Of a stretch of 64,000 nucleotides of DNA, positions 1 through 9,023 are shown piece by piece. The stretch is from the NCBI GenBank assembly GCA_944323505.1, contig CALUST010000010.1, positions 98,353 through 162,352 on the forward strand, written 5' to 3'. This stretch comes from an uncultured Bacteroidales bacterium (GTDB lineage: Bacteria > Bacteroidota > Bacteroidia > Bacteroidales > UBA932). Within the stretch, counting starts at the first letter, position 1; each line of letters opens with the position of its first letter. Made by a program: the position numbers and the translations under genes. The notes beneath the pieces are model-generated. The model was not told the origin of the DNA. It saw nothing but the letters and a program-made list of their open reading frames with translations, and made no database searches.

Positions 1-1107
1 AAGAATGCTGTCTCCTGCTCCAACGGTGTATGGGACAGATACCGTTATCCTGTCCTGACGGCAGAGCATACCCCGCTTTTCTGGAGATATGACCTCAATC
101 CGGAGTCGGACTCGCATCCCGAGGAGATTTTCGGCATCAACGGGACTTTCAATTCAGGCGCAATCAGATTTGACGGGAGATACATTCTTGCAGTCAGGGT
201 CGAAGGTGCTGACAGGAAGTCGTTCTTCGCTATCGCCGAAAGCCCTAACGGGATTGACAATTTCAGGTTCTGGCCATATCCCGTGCAGATGGGATATTTC
301 CCTGGGGAGACAAATGTCTATGACATGAGGCTGACCTTGCATGAGGACGGATGGATCTACGGCCTTTTCTGTTCCGAGAGCAAGGATCCGGCTGCTGCAG
401 ATGGGGACATGTCATCCGCGGTTGCAGCCTGCGGCATAGTCAGGACGCATGACCTGAAGACCTGGGAGCGGCTTCCGAACCTTGAGAGCCGTACACAGCA
501 GAGGAATGTGGTGCTTCATCCGGAGTTTGTGGACGGAAGATACGCATTGTACACCAGGCCTCAGGATGACTTCATCAATGCCGGGCTTGGGGGAGGTATA
601 GGCTGGGCCTTGACAGACGACATGGCTGCTGCAAGGATCAGCGATGAGAGAATCATCAATACCAGGGCCTACCATACGGTCAAAGAACTGAAGAACGGGG
701 AGGGACCGTCCCCTATACGTACAAGAGAGGGATGGTTGCATCTCGCCCACGGGGTCAGGGGTTGTGCTGCCGGGCTCAGGTATGTGCTCTATCTGTATCT
801 GACATCACTTGAGAGACCGTGGGAGGTCATCGCAGAACCGGCAGGGTATTTCCTGGCACCCATTGGGGAGGAGCGTGTGGGTGATGTCTCCAACGTCCTT
901 TTCTCCAACGGATGGATTGCCGATGATGACGGCACCGTCTACATTTATTATGCGTCAAGTGACACGCGTATGCATGTCGCCACATCTACGATAGAAAGGC
1001 TGCTTTATTATTGTCATAATGCCGGCAGTGACGGACTGACTTGGAAGTCATCTGTGGACAGGCTTGACGGCATCATTGACAGGAATATGGCATATTTCCG
1101 CAAATGA
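1..1107 (+). CDS. 4-O-beta-D-mannosyl-D-glucose phosphorylase, GH130 (5' partial)
   Basis: This cytoplasmic enzyme phosphorolyses mannosyl-glucose to mannose-1-phosphate and glucose, the last step of the bacterial mannan pathway. The open frame runs from base 1 to the stop at 1107 (368 codons), so the first ATG at 283 is internal and the true start lies just outside the window; about 20 residues are missing compared with the usual ~390. Near the N-terminus it reads PVLTAEH, FNSGAIRFDG, VRVEGADRKSFFAIAES and GIDNFRFW, which are typical of the mannosylglucose phosphorylase branch of GH130. The stop codon overlaps the next start as ATGA, so translation is coupled to the sugar symporter. The epimerase that would supply mannosylglucose from mannobiose is not seen and may lie upstream. 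Family assignment is firm; exact substrate is inferred from resemblance and context. Confidence 0.88.
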   Translation, partial: KNAVSCSNGVWDRYRYPVLTAEHTPLFWRYDLNPESDSHPEEIFGINGTFNSGAIRFDGRYILAVRVEGADRKSFFAIAESPNGIDNFRFWPYPVQMGYFPGETNVYDMRLTLHEDGWIYGLFCSESKDPAAADGDMSSAVAACGIVRTHDLKTWERLPNLESRTQQRNVVLHPEFVDGRYALYTRPQDDFINAGLGGGIGWALTDDMAAARISDERIINTRAYHTVKELKNGEGPSPIRTREGWLHLAHGVRGCAAGLRYVLYLYLTSLERPWEVIAEPAGYFLAPIGEERVGDVSNVLFSNGWIADDDGTVYIYYASSDTRMHVATSTIERLLYYCHNAGSDGLTWKSSVDRLDGIIDRNMAYFRK

Positions 1108-2476
1108 ATATGAAACTGTACGAGAAAATAGGCTATGGTCTTGGTGATACGGCATCTTCTATATTCTGGAAGCTGTTCGGGGTATATCTGCTGTATTTCT
1201 ATACTGATGTCGTGGGCCTTGACGTGGCCGTCACCGGGACCATGTTCCTTGTTACGCGTATCTGGGACTCGTGCTTCGACCCTGTCGTGGGGGTGATTGC
1301 CGACAGGACCGATACCAGATGGGGAAAGTTCAGGCCTTATCTGCTGTGGATGGCAGTCCCGTTCGGGATAATGGGGGTGCTGACATTCTCGTCGCCTGAG
1401 TTCTCCCTGACATGGAAGACAGGCTTTGCCTACCTGACCTATTCCTTGATGATGATGGTCTATTCTCTCATAAACGTGCCTTATGCCACGCTGCTTGGCG
1501 TCCTGTCTGACGATCCTCGGGAACGCGTCTCGCTGTCGTCATACAAGATGGCCTTTGCAGCCTTGGGAAGCATTCTGGCATTGGCTCTTATAGAGCCTCT
1601 TGTCAACCTGTTCGGAGGAGACATGGCTGGGACCGGGAGCTGGACCAAGGCGGTTGCAGTGCTTGCGGCTGTAGCCGTAGTGCTGTTCTTCTGCACATTC
1701 TCCCTTACGAAAGAGAGAGTGGTCCCGGTCTCCGACAAAAGCCATTCGCTCAAGTCCGATCTGTGCGACCTGCTGAGGAACATCCCGTGGTGGATGCTTC
1801 TTGGGGGGGGATTTCTGTATTGCTGTTCAATTCGATAAGGGAAGGCGGGGCCGTCTATTATTTCAAATATTATGCTCTTGAGCATTGGTCATTGCCGTGG
1901 GGGCTGTCTGCCGTGACTCTCTATCTGGTGCTCGGACAGGCATTCAACATAGCAGGAATCATTCTCATCCCTTATGTGTCTTCCCGTGTCGGCAAGAAGA
2001 ATGCCTTCATATTGATGATGGGGATTGTCGCTGTCCTCAGCGGGCTTTTCTGGTTCCTCGGACCGGATGACTTTGTCCTGATGATGGTGGCGCAGTCTCT
2101 GATAAGTCTTGCCGCAGGCGGTATCATGCCTCTGTTGTGGTCAATGTATGCCGATGTGGCCGACTGGTCCGAATGGAAGACGGGCAGGAGGGCTACAGGG
2201 CTTATATTCTCATCATCATCGATGTCGCAGAAACTGGGATGGTCGCTTGGCGGGGCTGTCACCGGATGGCTTCTCTATCTTTTCGGCTTTGAGGCCAATG
2301 TTGTCCAGACAGAGTCGGCTGTCATTGGCATACGTCTCATGCAGAGTGTGCTGCCTGCCTGCGGTGCCCTACTTTCTGTAGTTTTCATGCTGTTCTATAC
2401 CCTTGACGACAAGATGATGTCAACTGTCGGGGACTCGCTGCGGCTCCGCAGGGAGGCAAATCATGGAGGAAGATAG
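1104..2476 (+). CDS. GPH-family sugar:cation symporter, split by a frameshift at a G8 run
   Basis: This is a MelB-like inner-membrane symporter expected to import mannobiose or mannosylglucose from the periplasm. The N-terminal half (1104-1838) starts MNMKLYEKIGYGLGDTAS and carries FDPVVGVIADRTDTRWGKFRPY, the family hallmark. The frame then ends in an unrelated tail (FLYCCSIR). The C-terminal half continues in another frame from about 1811 (ISVLLFNSIREGGAVYYFKYY) to 2476. The break sits exactly at eight Gs (1803-1810): nine Gs, or a -1 ribosomal slip, would restore one protein of about 457 residues, the normal family length with 12 membrane segments. Assembly error, a broken gene, slipped-strand phase variation or programmed slippage all remain possible. 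It overlaps the GH130 stop and ends two bases before the AraC start. Confidence 0.85.
1803..1810 (+). repeat. G8 homopolymer at the symporter frameshift
   Basis: Eight consecutive G residues lie between the codons for Leu-Leu and Phe in the symporter reading frame. The two halves of a well-conserved transporter meet here in different frames, so the length of this run decides whether a full protein is made. Homopolymers of this size are prone both to sequencing error and to slippage in cells. Confidence 0.9.
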
Positions 2477-2478
2477 TC

Positions 2479-3369
2479 ATGGAGAAGTTCAACGTATTGT
2501 CGGAGATACCTCCGATAGCCCCAGAGGATAGTTTTGTCCTTTTTGAGCGGCACAAGATGGATTTCACTTTCCCGATACATATCCATAACGAATACGAACT
2601 GAATTATGTCAGCGGGGCGAAGGGGGCAATCAGGGTCGTAGGGGACAATATCGAGGAAATAGGGGACAGGGACCTGGTGCTCATCACCGGGGACAGGCTG
2701 GAGCATGCATGGTACAACGGCCACAAGCCACAGGATGCCGAGATTACGGAGATTACAATCCAGTTCCATCCTGACTTGTTCTCAAGCGGGTTCATAGAGA
2801 AGAACCAGTTCTACCGGATCCGGAAACTGCTGGAGGCTGCCAGAAAAGGTGTCGCTTTCTCTGACGAGACCATCGGCAAGGCCTATGCGGTGATCTCGCA
2901 ATTGATTGAAAGCAAGGGATTCAAGTCTATACTCCTCTTTCTTGAACTGCTTGATGTCATAGCCTGTGATTCGGAATACAGGGTGCTGTCACAATATTCG
3001 ATGTCTGCTGATATGCCCGCACAGTATGACAGCCGCAGGGTCGCAAGAATCATGAAATATCTGAATGCGAATTACAGCAGGGACATAACGTTGGAGGAGG
3101 TGGCATCGGTTGTCAACATGAGCATCCCGACATTCAGCCGTTTCATACGGCAGAGGACCGGGAAGAGTTTTGTCAACTGTCTCAACGACATCAGGATCTC
3201 TGTGGTGTCCAAGCGGCTCATAGAAGAGCCTACGAGGACAATCTCGGAGATTGCTTTTGAGTCCGGGTTCAGCAACCTCTCCAATTTTAACAGGGTATTC
3301 AAGAAAAAGAAAGGCATGACCCCGCAGGAGTTCCGTATGTTTTTCTTCAAAAGATACATGATAATCTGA
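2479..3369 (+). CDS. AraC-family transcriptional regulator
   Basis: This 296-residue cytoplasmic DNA-binding protein probably senses a mannan-derived sugar and controls the locus. The N-terminal half (about residues 10-110) resembles a cupin sugar-sensing domain, with H-rich strands such as FPIHIHNEYELNYV. The C-terminal 100 residues (about 190-290) form two helix-turn-helix units, including ITLEEVASVVNMSIPTFSRF and the hallmark ending ISEIAFESGFSNLSNFNRVFK, followed by KGMTPQEFR. The start is two bases after the symporter stop, so it is in the same transcript. Most large Bacteroides loci use hybrid two-component or ECF regulators; an AraC protein inside the operon suggests control by an intracellular sugar. 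The inducer is not known from sequence. Confidence 0.9.
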   Translation: MEKFNVLSEIPPIAPEDSFVLFERHKMDFTFPIHIHNEYELNYVSGAKGAIRVVGDNIEEIGDRDLVLITGDRLEHAWYNGHKPQDAEITEITIQFHPDLFSSGFIEKNQFYRIRKLLEAARKGVAFSDETIGKAYAVISQLIESKGFKSILLFLELLDVIACDSEYRVLSQYSMSADMPAQYDSRRVARIMKYLNANYSRDITLEEVASVVNMSIPTFSRFIRQRTGKSFVNCLNDIRISVVSKRLIEEPTRTISEIAFESGFSNLSNFNRVFKKKKGMTPQEFRMFFFKRYMII

Positions 3370-3392
3370 TCACATAATTAAAATTTTTTGCA

Positions 3393-4604
3393 ATGAAACG
3401 ATTTATTCTTTTTTCGGTGATGACGGCCTTTATCTCATGTACGGCTTGTTCGGAAGAGACGACAGTCACCCCGCGAGAGCCTCAGTCTGACAGGCCTCGC
3501 GCATTGATTGACCCTGATGCGACTCCACAGACCGCGGCCTTGTATCAGAATCTGTTCACAATCACAGAGAAAGGTACCATGTTCGGGGCACAGATCCCTA
3601 CATTGTACGGTCTGGATGAGCCTTATGTCAAGGAGACAGGCAGTACTGATGACCGCTGGTATGACGACGGGTCGGTATCGCACTCGGACACCAAGTTCAT
3701 CACAGGCAGCCATCCTGCAGTCTGCGGATGGGAACTCAGCCAGATAGAGCTTGACAGCGAGATAAATATTGACGGGGAGGACTTTGATGACATCCGCAAG
3801 CACATCATTGCCGCATACGACAGAGGGGCTGTCAATACTATATCATGGCATTGTGCCAATCCTGTCAGCGGCGGCAATTCCTGGGATCCGACCAGGGCGG
3901 TCTACAGCATCATCCCTGGCGGGGAGAACCATGAGAAATTCAAAGGATGGCTGGACAAGGTGGCAGATTTCATGCTCACGCTGAAAGGTTCGGACGGAGT
4001 GCAGATACCGTTGATTTTCAGACCTTGGCATGAACATACGGGAGCCGGCTTCTGGTGGGGCAAGGGAAATGCCTCCCAGAGCGAGTTCGTGGCATTGTGG
4101 CAGTTCACTGTGGAATATCTGAGGGATGAGAGAGGCCTGCACAATCTGATATGGGCCTATTCTCCGGATATGATTCATCTTTCGTCCCGCGATGACTATC
4201 TGGAATACTGGCCGGGAGATGACTGGGTGGATATGCTCGGTCTGGATGCCTACGACAGGGCGGAGGCGGACTACGGACATAGGGGACTGCAGCTCGTGAG
4301 GATGTCGAGTGTCATAGCGGCAGAGAAGAACAAACCTTTTGCCATCACTGAGACCGGACTGGAGAATAACGACCCTGCCTATTCCGACTACTATAATGAG
4401 AAATGGTGGACTCAGATGCTCTATAAGGCCATAGACGGTCAGCCTGTCGCCTTTGCCCTGGTATGGCGAAACGGGGATCTTCCGACCAACGGCGGACATT
4501 TCTTCAATGCTTTCAGAGGCTGCTATACCGAGGATGATTTCCGTGAATTCGCGGCCAAGGACAATGTCCTTCTTGAAGACGATCTTCCTGATATGTACAG
4601 ATAA
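3393..4604 (+). CDS. Beta-1,4-mannanase, GH26 lipoprotein
   Basis: This 403-residue endo-mannanase cuts the backbone of beta-mannan. The N-terminus is a lipoprotein signal with candidate Cys16 or Cys19; C19 is followed by SEE, an acidic stretch like the surface-export signal of Bacteroidota lipoproteins, so the enzyme is probably on the cell surface. GH26 hallmarks are present: PLIFRPWHEHTGAGFWWG with acid/base Glu214, and FAITETGLEN with nucleophile Glu320. The aromatic LIWAYSPD segment lies between them, as usual. It starts 23 bases after the AraC gene and is followed by the GH37-like gene. The linkage GH130-symporter-GH26 parallels the mannan operon known in Bacteroides fragilis. Confidence 0.93.
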   Translation: MKRFILFSVMTAFISCTACSEETTVTPREPQSDRPRALIDPDATPQTAALYQNLFTITEKGTMFGAQIPTLYGLDEPYVKETGSTDDRWYDDGSVSHSDTKFITGSHPAVCGWELSQIELDSEINIDGEDFDDIRKHIIAAYDRGAVNTISWHCANPVSGGNSWDPTRAVYSIIPGGENHEKFKGWLDKVADFMLTLKGSDGVQIPLIFRPWHEHTGAGFWWGKGNASQSEFVALWQFTVEYLRDERGLHNLIWAYSPDMIHLSSRDDYLEYWPGDDWVDMLGLDAYDRAEADYGHRGLQLVRMSSVIAAEKNKPFAITETGLENNDPAYSDYYNEKWWTQMLYKAIDGQPVAFALVWRNGDLPTNGGHFFNAFRGCYTEDDFREFAAKDNVLLEDDLPDMYR

Positions 4605-4616
4605 TCTGCTCCCGCC

Positions 4617-5924
4617 ATGAAAATACAATATCTGACAGCAGCGGTGCTTGCCTTGGCCGCCTGCGTTTCCTGCAAGACCCGGGAAGATACATCTGCAATC
4701 AGGGCTTTCATCTCTGAATCATGGGATTCCACGATTCATTACAATCCTGCCGATACAGGCACCCTGATAGGGCTGCCGTATCCGTACACTGTGCCGGGAG
4801 TCGGGGACACATTCCCTGAGATGTATTATTGGGACACGTTCTTCACCAATGAAGGGCTGGTGCTTGACGGCAGGCTGGAGCAGGCGAAGAACAATACTGA
4901 TGACATGCTCTACCTGGTCGGGAGATTCGGGATGATGCCTAACGGCAACAGGACGTGGTATCTTGACCGCTCCCAGCCGCCGTATCTTTCGATGATGGTG
5001 TCAAGGGTATACGAGTATACTGAGGACAGGGAGTGGCTTGCCCATGCCTACGATGTGCTGAAGAAGGAGTACGGGTTCTGGATGACAGAACGTATCACTC
5101 CTGTCGGACTGAACAGGTATTCTTCTTCTGCAGGCGATGCTCTTGTCCAGGAGTTCGTGGATACCGGAGGGCGCAGGCTCGGGACGGATTTCAGGAAACA
5201 GGGCCTGACCGATGCGGAGATCTATACCCTGGGCCGGAATTTCGTCGCAGAGGCCGAGTCCGGCTGGGACATGAACCCTCGCTTTGACAGGAGATGTGAG
5301 GATTTCTGCCCCGTGGACCTTAATTCCAATCTCTATCTGTATGAGAAGAATTTCGAGCGGTTTGCAGACATCCTGGGGCTTCCTGACGAGGCTGAGGAAT
5401 GGAGGGAAGCCGCCGAAGGCAGGAAAGAAAGGATAATGAAGTACTGCTACGACCCTGACAAAGGGCAGTTCTATGACTATGACTACGTGAATGACAGACG
5501 TTCGGATGTCGTCTCGGCAGCGATATTCTCCCTCCTCTATGCCGGTGTCCCCGACAAGGAATATGCGGACTGCGTGGTCAGGGGACTTGACAGGCTGGAA
5601 TACGACTATGGGGTGGCTGTATGTGAGGACAAGCCTTATGACTATGCCTACCAGTGGTCTTTCCCTAACTCTTGGCCACCTGCCACGTATATCACCATCG
5701 CAGGTCTGCGCAACTATGGCTATATGCGTGATGCCAGGCGTATCGCCCGCAAATATGTGGCCATGGTCACGAAGTCTTTCGGGCTTACGGGCCATCTGTG
5801 GGAAAAGTACAATGTCATGGACGGGACCACGAATGTGAGCAATGAATATGAGATGCCTACGATGCTCGGATGGAGTGCCGGGACATTCATATATGTGGAT
5901 GAATTTCTGAAAGGGAACAAATAA
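4617..5924 (+). CDS. Trehalase-like glycosidase, GH37 family, lipoprotein
   Basis: This 435-residue protein has a lipoprotein signal with lipobox LAAC (Cys16), placing it in the outer membrane or periplasm. It has the trehalase fold signatures: a PG..FPEMYYWDTFF segment at about 60-75, LDRSQPPYLSMMV, AESGWDMNPRF with candidate acid Asp218, a second QWSFPNSWPP signature starting at 346, and EKYN with NEYEMPTMLGWSAG near the end. The second signature has Ser where true trehalases have Asp (QWD.P), so the substrate may differ from trehalose. It lies between the mannanase and SusC with short gaps. Its role in mannan breakdown is unknown: removal of an end sugar is one possibility. It starts 12 bases after the GH26 stop. 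Confidence 0.85.
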   Translation: MKIQYLTAAVLALAACVSCKTREDTSAIRAFISESWDSTIHYNPADTGTLIGLPYPYTVPGVGDTFPEMYYWDTFFTNEGLVLDGRLEQAKNNTDDMLYLVGRFGMMPNGNRTWYLDRSQPPYLSMMVSRVYEYTEDREWLAHAYDVLKKEYGFWMTERITPVGLNRYSSSAGDALVQEFVDTGGRRLGTDFRKQGLTDAEIYTLGRNFVAEAESGWDMNPRFDRRCEDFCPVDLNSNLYLYEKNFERFADILGLPDEAEEWREAAEGRKERIMKYCYDPDKGQFYDYDYVNDRRSDVVSAAIFSLLYAGVPDKEYADCVVRGLDRLEYDYGVAVCEDKPYDYAYQWSFPNSWPPATYITIAGLRNYGYMRDARRIARKYVAMVTKSFGLTGHLWEKYNVMDGTTNVSNEYEMPTMLGWSAGTFIYVDEFLKGNK

Positions 5925-5934
5925 CCATATAATT

Positions 5935-8900
5935 ATGAACACTATTTTTAGAGAAAAGAGCAGATGGCTCATAACTGTGCTGATGCTGCTGTTTCTGCAG
6001 ACGGCATTCGGCCAGACAAAGCATGTCACCGGACAGGTTTGTGACAATGAGGGCATTCCTGTCGTAGGGGCAAGTGTGATTATCGAGGGCACCCTTACCG
6101 GTGCCATAACGGATGAGAACGGGGATTTCTCGCTGGAAGCCCCTGACGGGAGTACTCTGGTGGTGGAATTTCTCGGATTCAAGGAGCAGAAAGTGACTGT
6201 GACATCCGCCAGGTCAAGGTTTGACATTACTCTCGAACCGGAATATGAGTATCTGGACGATGTGGTGGTCGTCGGCTATGGGGCAGTCAAGAAAAGCGAC
6301 CTTACCGGTTCCGTGGCATCTGTCAAGATGCAGAGCATCAATGACATCCCGGCAAGTTCTGTCGACGGGCTCCTCCAGGGTCGTGCGGCAGGACTCCAGG
6401 TCATGAACAACTCCCAGGACCCGGGTGCGAGTTCGATAATCAGGATCAGGGGAAATTCTTCAATCAACGGCTCCAATACTCCTCTGGTTGTGGTCAACGG
6501 CTTCCCTATGGGAGATGCCGGAAACCTGTCCCAGATCAATCTCACGGATATCGAGTCCGTAGAAGTGCTGAAAGATGCCTCCGCATCTGCCATCTATGGT
6601 TCCAGAGGTGCGAACGGTGTGATTCTCATCACTACTAAGGAGGCGGAAGAGGGTATTACCACTGTGACCGCAAAGCATCAGACAGTGATAAGCCAGCTCT
6701 CGGATCCTATAGACGTATGGTACGACCCTATGCTCATGGCACAGGTGGCCAATGAGGAGCAGGTAAATGCAGGGTACACCCCTCCTTATATCGGAGCGGT
6801 TACCGGAGGTATCTATTATCCTTCACTCATGGAGATCCAGAACGGAGAATGGTCCAATACCGACTGGGTGGACCTCTGTCTCAGGACCCCTATCATAAAC
6901 AGTACCACGCTTTCTGTGAACAGCGCGGGCAAGAAGGCCTCCATCAACGCCAATGTCAACTATTATGACGACCAGGGTATCTACAAGAATGACGGATACT
7001 CCCGACTGAACGGCAACGTCCGTTTCAGATACAACCTGTTCGACAATTTCACCATTTCTTCCTATAATGTGGTGTCCATCAGCAACAGGAACACATGCAA
7101 CGAACTCGAATACGGGCGTAACATCCTATGGCCGGTCTATGACGAGAACGGCAACTATTATACTGCAGGACCGACGGACTTCTCTCATCCGCTGAACATC
7201 ATGGAGAACGTGAAGAACAAGAGCACCGAAAGGGACTACATCAACTCCATAGCCATAGACTGGGAGATAATCGACGGGCTCAGGCTCCACTCGCAGCTCG
7301 ACTACCGCTATCATACCACCATAGGAGATGTGTACCGTGCAAGCAACACGTCCCAGGATGCACATGACAACGGCGGTATCGCCCAGGTCAACACCACATT
7401 CTACCAGGATGTCCTCACTGAGACCTATCTCACATACAGCAAGGTATTCAACAAGATACATGATTTCTCCGTGATGGCGGGACATTCCTACAACTGGCAG
7501 AACAACCGTGGGCTTTACACGACATCGAGGGGATTCGTGAATGACGTGCTCGGAAACGAGGACATGAGCTCAGGTGATCCGGAATTGAGACAGATCTCCA
7601 ATGACGGCTACTATATCAGCAAACTGCTCTCGTTCTATGGCCGTGTCAACTACACTCTCATGGACAGGTATCTGTTCACATTCACGATGAGAGCCGACGG
7701 TTCCACCAAGTTCGGAAAGAACAACAAGTGGGGATATTTCCCGTCAGGTGCAATCAGCTGGAAGATGCACAATGAACCGTGGCTGGAGAATGTGTCATGG
7801 CTGAGCGAACTGAAGCTCAGGGCAAGTTACGGCATATCCGGAAACCAGGGTATCGACAGTTACCAGACTCTTGACAGGTACGGCATGGAGAAATTCTGGA
7901 ACAACGGGGCATGGCAGACAGTCATCGGCCCGGGCTATGAGGTAGGCAGGACGGGTGCGGACAACCGTTATATGGTATGGGGAGGCATAGCCAATCCGGA
8001 TCTCAAATGGGAGACCACTGCGCAGGCCGACATAGGTATCGATGCCGCTTTCTTCAACAGCCGTCTCCGTCTTACAGCCGACGTTTATCATAAATATACA
8101 TCCGACCTGCTTCGAGAGAAATACCTTCCGCTCTCATCAAGTTACGACAAGATATGGGTCAACGACGGAGAGGTGGTCAACAAGGGATTCGAGATAAGCA
8201 TCGAGGGTGATATCATCTCCACCAGGGACTGGAACTTGTCAGCGACATTCATCTACTCCATGAACCGCAACGAAGTGAAGAGCCTGGGTGACGCCATCTC
8301 AAGCGGCCTCTCGCAGGACTACCTCACAGGCATGTACTATGAAGTGACTGGTCCTGCCGTCTCGATGTTCAACCAGAACGCAAGCATCTATGCCGTCGGC
8401 CAGCCGATGAACGTGTTCTATGGCTATATGGTTGACGGTATCATCCAGGAAGGGGAGGATCCCGGCTTTATCGACCCGAGCGGTCTGAGAGACAGGCCCG
8501 GAGAGTTCAAGTATGTGGACCTTGACGGGGACTATGCCATCACGGCAAACGACAGGACCATCATAGGCGACCCGAACCCGGACTTCAATGCCAGTCTCAA
8601 CCTCGCCCTCACATGGAAGAACCTGGATTTCTCCGTCTTCCTCTATGGCGTGTACGGCAACGACATACTGTACAACAACTATACTTTCAGCCCTCGCGTG
8701 AAGGCAAAGAGATGGACCCCGGACAACCCTACGAATGATTTCCCTCGTCTGAACAACGGCCGTCAGTATCTGCTTTCGGACTACTTCATACAGGACGGGT
8801 CATTCCTCCGCATCCAGAATGTCAATCTCGGCTACACCATCCCGTTCAAGAAAGCATTTATCAAGAACATCAAGATTTCCGCGAATATCGAGAACCTCTA

Positions 8901-9012
8901 CACATTCACGAAATTCGACGGATATGATCCTGAGGTCGGGCTTGACGGCATCTATTGGGGCGGCTATCCGAAATTCAGGAAATATACTGTGGGACTTGAA
9001 CTGAACTTCTAA
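5935..9012 (+). CDS. SusC/RagA-family TonB-dependent outer-membrane transporter
   Basis: This 1025-residue outer-membrane barrel imports oligosaccharides with its SusD partner, powered by TonB. It has a signal peptide to about residue 27, then a carboxypeptidase-regulatory-like beta domain (GQVCDNEGIPVVGASVIIEG), a TonB-box-like strand and the plug with the SusC hallmark AIYGSRGANGVILITTK. The remainder alternates Tyr/Trp/Asn-rich strands and ends in an aromatic-rich final strand (YTVGLELNF). There is no N-terminal STN domain, so direct anti-sigma signalling is unlikely. It is followed after 11 bases by susD. Substrate is inferred to be mannan oligosaccharides from neighbours only. Confidence 0.95.
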   Translation: MNTIFREKSRWLITVLMLLFLQTAFGQTKHVTGQVCDNEGIPVVGASVIIEGTLTGAITDENGDFSLEAPDGSTLVVEFLGFKEQKVTVTSARSRFDITLEPEYEYLDDVVVVGYGAVKKSDLTGSVASVKMQSINDIPASSVDGLLQGRAAGLQVMNNSQDPGASSIIRIRGNSSINGSNTPLVVVNGFPMGDAGNLSQINLTDIESVEVLKDASASAIYGSRGANGVILITTKEAEEGITTVTAKHQTVISQLSDPIDVWYDPMLMAQVANEEQVNAGYTPPYIGAVTGGIYYPSLMEIQNGEWSNTDWVDLCLRTPIINSTTLSVNSAGKKASINANVNYYDDQGIYKNDGYSRLNGNVRFRYNLFDNFTISSYNVVSISNRNTCNELEYGRNILWPVYDENGNYYTAGPTDFSHPLNIMENVKNKSTERDYINSIAIDWEIIDGLRLHSQLDYRYHTTIGDVYRASNTSQDAHDNGGIAQVNTTFYQDVLTETYLTYSKVFNKIHDFSVMAGHSYNWQNNRGLYTTSRGFVNDVLGNEDMSSGDPELRQISNDGYYISKLLSFYGRVNYTLMDRYLFTFTMRADGSTKFGKNNKWGYFPSGAISWKMHNEPWLENVSWLSELKLRASYGISGNQGIDSYQTLDRYGMEKFWNNGAWQTVIGPGYEVGRTGADNRYMVWGGIANPDLKWETTAQADIGIDAAFFNSRLRLTADVYHKYTSDLLREKYLPLSSSYDKIWVNDGEVVNKGFEISIEGDIISTRDWNLSATFIYSMNRNEVKSLGDAISSGLSQDYLTGMYYEVTGPAVSMFNQNASIYAVGQPMNVFYGYMVDGIIQEGEDPGFIDPSGLRDRPGEFKYVDLDGDYAITANDRTIIGDPNPDFNASLNLALTWKNLDFSVFLYGVYGNDILYNNYTFSPRVKAKRWTPDNPTNDFPRLNNGRQYLLSDYFIQDGSFLRIQNVNLGYTIPFKKAFIKNIKISANIENLYTFTKFDGYDPEVGLDGIYWGGYPKFRKYTVGLELNF

Positions 9013-9023
9013 TATATTGGAAT

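Noticed and set aside
283-1107. GH130 gene starting at the ATG at 283
   Set aside because: The 94 codons before it are in frame and carry conserved GH130 sequence, so the gene enters the window from the left.
5001-6227. Long open frame of 408 codons on the - strand
   Set aside because: It is antisense to the GH37-like and SusC genes, has no family resemblance and reflects codon bias of the real genes.
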